A stretch of DNA of 64,000 nt from Sternotherus odoratus (Eukaryota; Chordata; Testudines; Kinosternidae), in the NCBI GenBank assembly GCA_032164245.1, contig JAVMKO010000004.1, forward strand, positions 32,651,626 through 32,715,625. Direction: 5' to 3'. Below the pieces are notes generated by a model. That model saw only the letters and a list, made by a program, of their open reading frames with translations. It was not told the origin of the DNA and searched no databases. The translations under genes and the position numbers were made by a program. Below are positions 10,526 through 18,843 of this stretch, piece after piece (within the stretch, counting starts at the first letter, position 1; every line of letters begins with the position of its first letter).

Positions 10526-12322
10526 ATGCCTGGGGCGTCAGGGTTCAAAGCGTGCAAAGCGTGCGGGAGGCCCATGCCCATCAGCGATCCCCACTCTCGC
10601 TGTCTGAAGTGCCTCGGCGAGGGACATCAAACGGATCGCTGTACGATCTGCAAGGGCTTCAAACCCCGTACGAAAAAAGAGCGAGACTCCAGGCTAAAAC
10701 TTATCTTAATGGAGTCCGCCCTGCAACCAGCGGAGCCGACGGCATCGGGCAGCGCACCGGCATCGGTCCGCGGCACCGCGGCACCGAAGACCGCGAAGTC
10801 CTCCCGGCACCGGTCTCCCCGGCACGGTGCAGGTTCATCTAGAAGGCACCGGTCTCAATCCCCGGTGCCTTCTAAGAAATCAAGAGGGCGCTCCCCGGTG
10901 CGTAGGTCCACGGGTGATCCCTCAAAGGTGTTGGCAGCTCCGGAGCGCGCGAGGCGGCCCCGTTTAGAGCCCACACCGGCACCGGCGGCACCGGAGTTAG
11001 GGGTGATTCCCCCTGAAGAAGAACTCCCCCTGGAAAGCGAGACACCCGGGATCGGGATCCCATCCACCCCAGAGGTGTTCGTCGCCGCGGAGGACCTGAT
11101 TGGCCTCACCACGGACCCGGCACCGGACTTCATCGTCCCGGCACCGGTCCCCCGTATAGCGGCACCGTCCGCACCGCCCTTGACAGCGGCGCCGGCACCG
11201 CCAGCTCCCTCTCTCCAGCCACCAGTTGGGCCCTCGGCACCGCTAGTTCCGGCACCGGCCCGGCCGGCACCGCAGGGCTACATGCACCCTGGCAAGCCGG
11301 ATGTCTACGGCAGGCTGGTGGCACCGGATGGCGCGGCACCGCCCTGGTCCCAGTCGGAGTACTCCTCCGGGTCGGACGCATCCTCGTATCGCTCGAGGTC
11401 GAGGTACAGCCACCGCTCGTCTCGACGGCACCACTCACGGCACCGTCATTCTTCACACCGTCGGCACCGTCAATACGAGGAGGGCAGACAGGCTACCAGC
11501 CCATGGCCATTCTGGACGCCCTTTGCCTACCATCAGGCTCAGGGGCCTGCCTCAATAGCGTCATTGCCCTCGGTTTTCGCACCCAGGCAGGGGTACGAAT
11601 ACCTTTTCACCCACCCCCCGCCAGGCACTTTAGTAGCAGACGCTGTAAACTATCGGGAGCGTCAGGGGCAGACGGGACCCACCCCTAAGTCCCACGACTC
11701 CAAAAAGTTGGACTTGTGGGGGCGAAAGGTCTACTCGTCGGCGGCATTGCAGCTAAGAATAGCAAACCAGCAGGCCGCCCTGGGAAGATATGCATATAAT
11801 ACTTGGTCGTCTATGTCCAAATTTGAAGGGACCCTCCCGAAGGAATCAATCCAGGACTTTAGGGCGATCGTCCAGGAAGGCAGGCTGGTCTCCAGAGCTG
11901 CTCTCCAGGATGCCCTAGATTCGGCAGATTCGGCATCCAGACAGTTAGCCACAGCAGTGGCCATGCGTCGTGGGGCGTGGCTGCACGTGTCGGGAATTCC
12001 ACCACCGGTGCAAGCCACCATCCAGGATTTACCCTTCGACAGACAAGGACTGTTTGCGGCCGATACAGATAAAAAACTCCAGTCAATGAAGGATTCGAGG
12101 GCCATGCTTAGATCACTGGGGTTGCATACTCCCCAAGGACAAAGGAGGCCCTTCAGACCCCCTCCGCCTCCGCCAGTTAGGCCTTCCCAAGCCCCCCCTT
12201 ATAGGAGGGACCAACCAAGGAGAGGCGGAAGGGGGGGGGGTAGAGGACGACAGCGATCTTCCTCCCGACAACCCCAAGGCCCAGGGAGCAATCACCCTCC
12301 CGGACCCAGGCCGAACTTTTGA
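10526..12322 (+). CDS. DIRS gag-like protein
   Basis: 598 codons with no interruption, starting at an ATG 176 bases inside the left repeat. Residues 9-45 hold closely spaced cysteines and histidines (CKACGRP, CLKCLGEGH, CTICKGF) that look like a zinc-binding module common in DIRS gag proteins. A proline/alanine-rich low-complexity middle follows, then an arginine/serine/histidine cluster near residues 290-320. A more ordered segment around residues 385-530 (from LDLWGRKVYSSAALQLRIAN) probably forms the capsid-like part. The C-terminus is rich in proline and in RGG repeats, suggesting nucleic-acid binding. Its role would be packaging element RNA. It is in a different frame from the RT gene, which starts 38 bases after its stop. 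Confidence 0.85.
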   Translation: MPGASGFKACKACGRPMPISDPHSRCLKCLGEGHQTDRCTICKGFKPRTKKERDSRLKLILMESALQPAEPTASGSAPASVRGTAAPKTAKSSRHRSPRHGAGSSRRHRSQSPVPSKKSRGRSPVRRSTGDPSKVLAAPERARRPRLEPTPAPAAPELGVIPPEEELPLESETPGIGIPSTPEVFVAAEDLIGLTTDPAPDFIVPAPVPRIAAPSAPPLTAAPAPPAPSLQPPVGPSAPLVPAPARPAPQGYMHPGKPDVYGRLVAPDGAAPPWSQSEYSSGSDASSYRSRSRYSHRSSRRHHSRHRHSSHRRHRQYEEGRQATSPWPFWTPFAYHQAQGPASIASLPSVFAPRQGYEYLFTHPPPGTLVADAVNYRERQGQTGPTPKSHDSKKLDLWGRKVYSSAALQLRIANQQAALGRYAYNTWSSMSKFEGTLPKESIQDFRAIVQEGRLVSRAALQDALDSADSASRQLATAVAMRRGAWLHVSGIPPPVQATIQDLPFDRQGLFAADTDKKLQSMKDSRAMLRSLGLHTPQGQRRPFRPPPPPPVRPSQAPPYRRDQPRRGGRGGGRGRQRSSSRQPQGPGSNHPPGPRPNF

Positions 12323-12359
12323 AGATGCGCCCGGGGACGCCGAGCCAGCCTCCACTTCC

Positions 12360-14246
12360 ATGATTTCCCTCCCGTTTGTGAACCGTTTATCCCATTTCTA
12401 CCAGGCATGGTCCTTTATCACCTCGGACAAGTGGGTTCTCAGCCTGGTAGAGATGGGATATTCTATCCAATTCTCTGTTCTCCCTCCCACCCATCCCCCG
12501 TGCCCGTCCCTCTTCAGGGACCCATCTCACGAGCAACTCCTAGAACAGGAGGTTCATACCCTCTTGTCTTTGGGTGCCATAGAGGAGGTTCCTCAAGAAT
12601 TTCGGGGCAAGGGTTACTACTCCCGTTATTTCCTTATCCCGAAGGCCAAAGGGGGGCTCCGCCCCATCCTGGACTTGCGAGGCCTCAACTCCTACATAAA
12701 GAAGCTGAAGTTTCGCATGCTCTCATTGGCTGTCATAATTCCTGCTATGGATCATGGAGACTGGTTCGCCGCCCTCGACTTAAAAGACGCATATTTCCAT
12801 ATTTCCATCACCCCGAGTCACAGACGATTCCTGAGGTTCGTGATGGGATCCCGACACTATCAGTTCACCGTCCTTCCGTTCGGCCTCTCCTCAGCTCCAA
12901 GGGTATTCACGAAATGCATGGCGGTGGTCGCAGCATTCCTCAGACGAAACGGCATCCATGTCTACCCTTACCTGGACGATTGGCTCATCAAGGCACAGTC
13001 GCGGGAGCTGCTTCTATCGCAAATAACGTTCATCAGGGCCACCTTCCTAAAGCTGGGCCTCATTCTGAACGTGCCGAAATCAACCCTCATCCCTACCCAG
13101 AAAATCGAGTTCATTGGGGTAATTCTAGACTCTCGCCGCGCGAGAGCCTTCCTACCTCCCTCTCGGGCCAAAACCATGGGGGACATTATTCGACCACTCC
13201 TTCGGTCTCCCATGACAACAGCAAGGAACTGTATGGTCCTGATGGGACACATGGCAGCGTGCACTTACGTGGTGCCATTTGCGAGGCTCCATCTTCGTCC
13301 TCTGCAAGCCTGGTTCGCGAAGGTATACAAACAGCGCAGAGACCCCCTCGACCTCGTAGTGACTCTACCATTGAAGGTAAGGCAGTCCCTCTACTGGTGG
13401 CTCCAGCCCACGTCCCTGGAAGGCGGGGTGCCCTTTCACAAGCCCCAACCATCCATCACGTTGGTGACAGACGCTTCGGCGCTGGGTTGGGGAGCTCACC
13501 TGGGGGAGGCCACGACTCAGGGCCTATGGTCTCAGGAGGAGTTGTCCCTCCACATAAATGTTCGAGAGCTCAGAGCAGTTCGCCTGGCATGCCAGACGTT
13601 CCAGTCGCTCTTGAGGGGCAAGAGCGTGTCAGTCCTAACAGACAACACGGCCTCGATGTTTTATATAAACAAACAGGGTGGTGCTCGCTCCTCTCTCCTG
13701 TGCAAGGAAGCCCTCGCCCTTTGGGAGTTCTGCATTCCCAGAGGGATCTCCCTCACTGCGACCTACCTTCCGGGAGTTCAGAATGTACTGGCGGACTCCC
13801 TGAGCCGCTCATTTCGGGGTCACGAATGGTCTCTCAGACCCGATGTAGCCCACTCAATTTTCCAGAGGTGGGGGTTTCCCCGCCTCGACCTGTTCGCCAC
13901 AAAGGCCAACAGGAAGTGCCACAGGTTTTGCTCCCTCCTCAACCTCAGCCCAGGTTCAGAGGGGGACGCATTCCACACTCTATGGGCGGGGGGTCTGCTC
14001 TATGCATTTCCCCCGTTCCCCCTCGTACACAAGGTACTAGCGAAGGCCCGTCAGGACAAAGCATCAGTCATACTAATAGCGCCGGCCTGGCCTCGGCAAC
14101 ACTGGTACACGACCCTGTTGTCTCTCTGTGTGACGACGCCGATAACACTTCCTCTGTCACCGACATTGATCTCCCAAGACCACGGGAGGATGTTGTACCC
14201 CAACCTCCAGTCCCTCCACCTCACGGCGTGGTATATCCGTGGCTGA
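12360..14246 (+). CDS. DIRS reverse transcriptase - RNase H polyprotein
   Basis: 628 codons, uninterrupted. The reverse-transcriptase domain covers roughly residues 85-260: KAKGGLRPILDLRGLN near 95-110, the AALDLKDAYFHI palm motif at 138-149, LPFGLSSAP at 172-180 and the catalytic YLDD at 204-207. RNase H follows with acidic residues in the expected places: LVTDAS (D371), NVRELRA (E403), VLTDNT (D428) and ADSLSR (D479). After it comes a segment starting DLFATKANRKC and containing APAWPRQHWY, which in DIRS elements corresponds to the region counted as a methyltransferase-like domain. It would copy the element RNA into DNA. The first ATG is used as the start, but expression by frameshift or reinitiation after gag is equally possible. 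Confidence 0.92.
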   Translation: MISLPFVNRLSHFYQAWSFITSDKWVLSLVEMGYSIQFSVLPPTHPPCPSLFRDPSHEQLLEQEVHTLLSLGAIEEVPQEFRGKGYYSRYFLIPKAKGGLRPILDLRGLNSYIKKLKFRMLSLAVIIPAMDHGDWFAALDLKDAYFHISITPSHRRFLRFVMGSRHYQFTVLPFGLSSAPRVFTKCMAVVAAFLRRNGIHVYPYLDDWLIKAQSRELLLSQITFIRATFLKLGLILNVPKSTLIPTQKIEFIGVILDSRRARAFLPPSRAKTMGDIIRPLLRSPMTTARNCMVLMGHMAACTYVVPFARLHLRPLQAWFAKVYKQRRDPLDLVVTLPLKVRQSLYWWLQPTSLEGGVPFHKPQPSITLVTDASALGWGAHLGEATTQGLWSQEELSLHINVRELRAVRLACQTFQSLLRGKSVSVLTDNTASMFYINKQGGARSSLLCKEALALWEFCIPRGISLTATYLPGVQNVLADSLSRSFRGHEWSLRPDVAHSIFQRWGFPRLDLFATKANRKCHRFCSLLNLSPGSEGDAFHTLWAGGLLYAFPPFPLVHKVLAKARQDKASVILIAPAWPRQHWYTTLLSLCVTTPITLPLSPTLISQDHGRMLYPNLQSLHLTAWYIRG

Positions 14247-15301
14247 ACCCAGCAGAGCTTCAGTGCTCGGATTCAGTCAGGGAGGTCCTCCTGGGTAGCA
14301 GAAAACCCTCCACAAGGGGAACCTACACTGCCAAATGGAAGCGCTTCTCACTGTGGGCTCGGAACAAGGGGGTGGATCCCCTGTCTTCTTCAGTCTCCAC
14401 TATCCTGGACTACCTCCTTGAGCTGAAGCAGCAAGGACTAGCGCTTTCCACTGTTCGGGTACACCTGGCCGCCATTTCGGCGTTCCACCCGGGGGTCGAC
14501 GACAATTCGGTCTTTAGTAACCCCTTGGTTAGCAGATTCCTTAAAGGGTTGGAGAGATTGTATCCTCATATACGCCAACCAACCCCCCCTTGGGACCTCA
14601 ACCTGGTTCTAACGGCCCTAATGAAACCCCCGTTCGAACCCATATCCTCCTGCCCCCTTTCTTATCTCTCATGGAAGACCGCGTTCTTAGTAGCAATCAC
14701 TTCGGCACGTAGAGTCTCTGAGATTAGGGCGTTCACTTCTGAACCGCCCTACACGATCTTCCATAGAGATAAGGTTCAGTTACGTCCTCACCCGGCCTTC
14801 CTGCCCAAAGTAGTCTCGCCCTTTCATTTGAATCAGGAGGTGTTCCTACCGGTGTTTTTTCCCAAACCCCATGCGGATAACAGGGAAAGAATGCTTCACT
14901 CGTTGGACGTCAAAAGAGCTTTAGCCTTTTACATAGAAAGGACCAAAGGTTTTCGTAAATCTCCACAACTTTTTATTTCAGTGGCAGAAAGGATGAAGGG
15001 GTTACCAATTTCTACCCAGCGCCTCTCGGCCTGGATCACTTCTTGTATCAAATTGGCTTATAACCTCTCGAATGCTACTCCACCAGCACTGTCGGCGCAT
15101 TCCACCAGGGCCCAGGCCGCGTCCACGGCGTTCCTGGCGCACGTTCCAATCGTCGACATCTGTAGAGCAGCGACGTGGTCTTCAGTGCACACCTTCACGT
15201 CGCACTACGCCATCGTGCAGCAGTCGATGGAGGATTCAGCTGTGGGACAGGCGGTCCTGTTAACAGGTACTCAAAGTACTCCTCTCCCTCCTCCGAGATG
15301 A
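12407..15301 (+). CDS. DIRS tyrosine recombinase frame (domain about 14240-15301)
   Basis: The open frame is 964 codons, but the recognisable protein is the last 350 or so, from WLNPAELQCSDSV onward. That segment has the phage-integrase fold: an N-terminal core-binding part (RGTYTAKWKRFSLWARNKG, LALSTVRVHLAAISAFH), then the catalytic arginine in TSARRVSEIRAF, the HSTR motif (H-x-x-R) and the probable nucleophile tyrosine in HTFTSHY. It would join the circular DNA intermediate into the target. Upstream of 14240 the frame simply overlaps the RT/RNase H gene for 1.8 kb without a stop, in the same frame as gag. I regard that part as probably untranslated or accidental, and the true start is unknown. 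Confidence 0.85.
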   Translation: MVLYHLGQVGSQPGRDGIFYPILCSPSHPSPVPVPLQGPISRATPRTGGSYPLVFGCHRGGSSRISGQGLLLPLFPYPEGQRGAPPHPGLARPQLLHKEAEVSHALIGCHNSCYGSWRLVRRPRLKRRIFPYFHHPESQTIPEVRDGIPTLSVHRPSVRPLLSSKGIHEMHGGGRSIPQTKRHPCLPLPGRLAHQGTVAGAASIANNVHQGHLPKAGPHSERAEINPHPYPENRVHWGNSRLSPRESLPTSLSGQNHGGHYSTTPSVSHDNSKELYGPDGTHGSVHLRGAICEAPSSSSASLVREGIQTAQRPPRPRSDSTIEGKAVPLLVAPAHVPGRRGALSQAPTIHHVGDRRFGAGLGSSPGGGHDSGPMVSGGVVPPHKCSRAQSSSPGMPDVPVALEGQERVSPNRQHGLDVLYKQTGWCSLLSPVQGSPRPLGVLHSQRDLPHCDLPSGSSECTGGLPEPLISGSRMVSQTRCSPLNFPEVGVSPPRPVRHKGQQEVPQVLLPPQPQPRFRGGRIPHSMGGGSALCISPVPPRTQGTSEGPSGQSISHTNSAGLASATLVHDPVVSLCDDADNTSSVTDIDLPRPREDVVPQPPVPPPHGVVYPWLNPAELQCSDSVREVLLGSRKPSTRGTYTAKWKRFSLWARNKGVDPLSSSVSTILDYLLELKQQGLALSTVRVHLAAISAFHPGVDDNSVFSNPLVSRFLKGLERLYPHIRQPTPPWDLNLVLTALMKPPFEPISSCPLSYLSWKTAFLVAITSARRVSEIRAFTSEPPYTIFHRDKVQLRPHPAFLPKVVSPFHLNQEVFLPVFFPKPHADNRERMLHSLDVKRALAFYIERTKGFRKSPQLFISVAERMKGLPISTQRLSAWITSCIKLAYNLSNATPPALSAHSTRAQAASTAFLAHVPIVDICRAATWSSVHTFTSHYAIVQQSMEDSAVGQAVLLTGTQSTPLPPPR

Positions 15302-15314
15302 CTGCTCGTAAGTC

Positions 15315-15412
15315 ACATATGGGAATGGACATGAGCAAGCACTCGAAGAAGAAAGAACAGTTACTTACCTCGTAACGTTGGTTCTTCGAGATGTGTTGCT
15401 CATGTCCATTCC
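15315..15412 (+). repeat. DIRS internal complementary region
   Basis: The first half (15315-15353) is complementary to the left tip (about 10154-10193), including CACTCGAAGAAGAA. The second half (15356-15412) is complementary to the right tip (about 15600-15670), including GTTGGTTCTTCGAG. This is the diagnostic DIRS feature that templates the joining of the two different ends in a circular intermediate. Confidence 0.9.
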
Positions 15413-15448
15413 GAATCCCACCCGCCTCCCCTCTGTCGGAGTACCGGC

Positions 15449-15629
15449 AAGAAGGAACTGAGCGGGGGGAGGGTCGGCAGGGGCATATATACATGGCCAT
15501 AAGGGCGCCACTCCAGGGGTCGCCCCTGCCGACCCTACGGGTACCGCTGGGGAAAAGCTTTCCGGACCGGGCATGCGCGGAACGCACACACACATATGGG
15601 AATGGACATATGGGAATGGACATGAGCAA
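15449..15629 (-). repeat. DIRS right inverted terminal repeat
   Basis: Reverse complement of 10169-10349, no difference seen over 181 bases. The outer tip (15630-15673) differs from the left tip, as expected for DIRS elements. Confidence 0.92.
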
Positions 15630-15673
15630 CACATCTCGAAGAACCAACGTTACGAGGTAAGTAACTGTTCTTT

Positions 15674-18234
15674 TTGTTGTTGTTAAATCTTTAAAAATTC
15701 CTTGGGTGCCCTTCAGGAATTTTTTTTCTTCAGAACTATAGGTTTTCTGCTGGGTATAAACTCAGTACTAAGTCAGATCTTAAATAGCTGTGCATGTCAC
15801 TCAGAAGCTCTCTGTTTTCATCAGATATGTAGCAATATTAGGAGGAAATACCTACAATAAGGAAATCAACTTTTAAATATTAAAATGTCTGGATTTTTAT
15901 AAAGCTGGTAAATGCCTCAGCATATAAATATTACAGGAAATAGTATGTCAACCAAAATCACAACCTAATGTCCATGAAACAATTACATTTTTCTGTATTT
16001 AACAAAGCAATCTGTCAGCTGGTGGCAGTGAACATTAGGACACTAGCTAAGGAGACACTTGATTTTATAATTACCAGGCTGCTTTTTTTAATCTTCTGTT
16101 CCAAACCTTGTGGATTATTTTTTTTTTTTAACCTTAAGTCCAAATCTGTCTTTTCTCTGACATTATTCTAATTCATTATTAGGTATACATGACTTCTTTT
16201 TCAATTTGGTTTCCTTGTCACATGAAGTGAATAACTTAAATTGCCAGGTATTGTGTGGATTGCCTAGAATATATTTGCCCTTAACATTTATGCTACAACA
16301 AAAAATTGTTGCATTGTCTCTGTGCATCAGTGGGAGAACGGACACTGGTGTTCATTGGCAGTAGGAATAAGTTAATGACAGTGTATCAAAAGATACCTAA
16401 TACAAATTAGATGTAACCAAACAGTATTTGATATTTTCAGTTGTGAAGTATAATTCAGAGGTTACTGAATAAACTATGTTCAGATGCTACATTTAAAAAC
16501 CATTTATTGGCAAATATTTCCTCAAAAATGCATAAGTTCAAAGTGATGCTGATGTTTTGGATACAGAATCCTAAATATTCCACTTGCGTAACTAAATATT
16601 TACAGTTAAACCATTCAAAATCTATGAACTCTTCCAGATCAAAATGGGTATTTACAAGTTGCAACAAATTTGCTGCTGTAAAAAAGTGTAAATTGTACGT
16701 AAAGGGTATAGTGCATTCTGACACTTCAACTGGGGGAGTAATGTTGGGATAAAGGGCAGTTCAAGGAACAAATCAGGTTGGCATATGGTCAGATATATAG
16801 GTGTAACCACAAACCAGATTGGAGGCAGAGGGGAAATAGAGATGCCTTTATCATTTTAAAGAACCTTGTGAATTTTAAATTTGCATTGGGACAAAAATTC
16901 TATTTTGATTCCTTTAAAATATATAAAAAGATGTCTGGCACGTCATGTGCCTAAGAAAATAAGTAGTCAAACTAAACCAATCAAGGTCCTCCAACAACTA
17001 TTGTATTAACCTCTTAAGGATGGGGTGTACACAAGAAATAGTACCTTAGAAAGTTGCACATACCCTGAATAGAAAAACTGAATTCGGTCTAGTTCAGATT
17101 CCAGCTCTCACTGGCTACTTATTTGATTTTGGGCAGGTCAGGTTTTGTCTTGTTTCCCACTCCCCACATCTTTATCATGGAATTAACGTTGGTTTAATTC
17201 TGCTATCAGTTACAGTTAGAAAAGTACTGAGTACTTTTGGAAGTCCTACGCTTCAGAAAACTGTTGACTCTAATCAGTTTTGATACAGCACTTGCATGGT
17301 AATTCTCATAGTATTTATTAGTGAATGTAGTGTTCATGAAAGCTGCCAGGTTGACTGCCCAAGAGACTGAAGTCCTTTATTTTACAAGGGAGAGCGAGAA
17401 TAAGCAGTGGCAATGCAGGCTTTCCAGCTGTCCCTGCCTATGTTCCTCAAACTTCTAAGCTGAAGGGCCCTCCTTTGTGGATCAGAGGAAAGTTTACTTT
17501 CATCTCCCATCTTTTGCCTACAGATAGCCTGCTACCTAAGCCTATTTCTTGCAATATGGACACCTGTCCATGCTAATTAATGGAGAGAGCACTCATTAAT
17601 TGACTCATGATGACTCACTCTCTGACAATGCAATAGGTTTACATATTGCAGTATTGGGATTTTTCTCTGCCTACTTTTTCACATTTTTGTTGAATCCTTT
17701 GTTATCATGATAGTTTATTTCCAAACTGAATATGGTTATTCTTCATTGATGTTAGATCTATTCTGCATCTTCTGACAGAGGCAGTAATATTTCAGTAAAT
17801 GTGTCCCAAACTCCATACTTATCTATTAAGCAAGAGGATTATAAACAAAACTTATAAATATCAGTTACAGTATTTTAATCCAATTTATTTTGCCATGGTC
17901 AGGTGTGAATGACATATTAAAACAACTCTTGTTCAATATCTTTTCACCCTGATGAATGGGATGGAAAAGGTGAACTGGAAATGAGTCTGTAGAAAGTTAA
18001 CTATCCATTTAAATGCAGTGATGTGGAAATATTCACTTCTCTCTTTGGCCTCTGTTAGTCATCAACATGCAGGGATGTTAGGACTTTAGAGAACTGATAA
18101 AGGGTTATGGAATATTTCGTGAGTATTGTGGATGTTTGTAGCTAGTGAAGCTCCATAATGACTAAAGCCTTTCCCATCATACAGTTTTTAGTGACCTGTA
18201 GAAAGAGTTGAGTCTTCACCTGAATCCTGGTGGA
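15674..18234 (+). other. USP53: USP53 large intron, middle part
   Basis: Ordinary AT-rich intron. I see no exon, RNA gene or recognisable transposon in this stretch. Confidence 0.55.
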
Positions 18235-18835
18235 CAGGGCCGGCGACAGAAATTTTGGGGCCCCCTACTCTGATCGTTGGGGGCCCCCTACTCTGATCGT
18301 TTGGGCCCCCCAGCACCCCCCAGCCTACTCTCCTTCCCCCCCCTACCTGACCCGGCCCACCCAACCTAATCTCCTCCCCCAGCCTAACCTCCTTCCCTCC
18401 CCGCCCGCCCAGCCTGGCCTCCTCCCCGCCGGCTACCAGACATACCAGCCGGCGCTCTCCCCCCCCCCCCCCCCCCCCCCCCCCCAGCTGACAGCGGCTG
18501 GGAGCAGTGCGAGCCTCCAAGCATTGCCACCGCCTGGGCGCTCGCTGCTGGCGCACGCCCTTCGCTGCGCTCTCGTGCCTGGCGGGGTCCTGTGGGAGCG
18601 CGAGCCGCGGCCCGAGAGAGCGAGAGCCCAGGAGCGGCGCAAGCCGCCCTTGCTGCTCGCCCCCGCGCGCCCTTTCCCCCCCGGACCCGTGCGAGACCCT
18701 GTGGCTGGCGATGGAGATGCCGCTGCTGTGACCAGCTGCAGGAACGTGAGAGTCCGCACCAGGCCCGGTGACAAGGGGGGACGACTATGGGCCCGGTACA
18801 GCTCTACCCGTAGTACCCCCCTGTCGCCGGCCCTG
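18235..18835. mobile_element. hAT-type non-autonomous transposon, 601 bp
   Basis: Ends are CAGGGCCGGCGACAG and its exact complement CTGTCGCCGGCCCTG, flanked by a perfect 8-bp duplication CTGGTGGA (18227-18234 and 18836-18843), as made by hAT transposases. The interior is extremely GC-rich and contains an unbroken run of 27 C (18459-18485). Open frames on both strands are compositional only. A related copy in reverse orientation sits at 54107-54325. Confidence 0.93.
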
Positions 18836-18843
18836 CTGGTGGA

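Larger units (their letters stand above)
10148..15673 (+). mobile_element. DIRS-type tyrosine-recombinase retrotransposon, apparently intact
   Basis: About 5.5 kb, in the same orientation as USP53. It shows the full DIRS plan: inverted terminal repeats, a gag-like frame, an RT/RNase H frame, a tyrosine-recombinase frame, and next to the right repeat an internal complementary region that matches the outer tips of both ends. DIRS elements are thought to replicate through a circular intermediate and to integrate with the recombinase, so no target duplication is expected and I see none. The element is strikingly more GC-rich than the surrounding intron. All three frames are free of stops and the 181-bp repeats read as identical, which indicates a recent insertion. 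The outermost boundaries are approximate to about 10 bases. Confidence 0.93.

Noticed and set aside
10855..11456. Minus-strand frames in the DIRS gag region
   Set aside because: Antisense shadows of a GC-rich gene.
15195..15647. 150-codon minus-strand frame
   Set aside because: Lies across the DIRS complementary region and right terminal repeat; reads the inverted repeat, not a gene.
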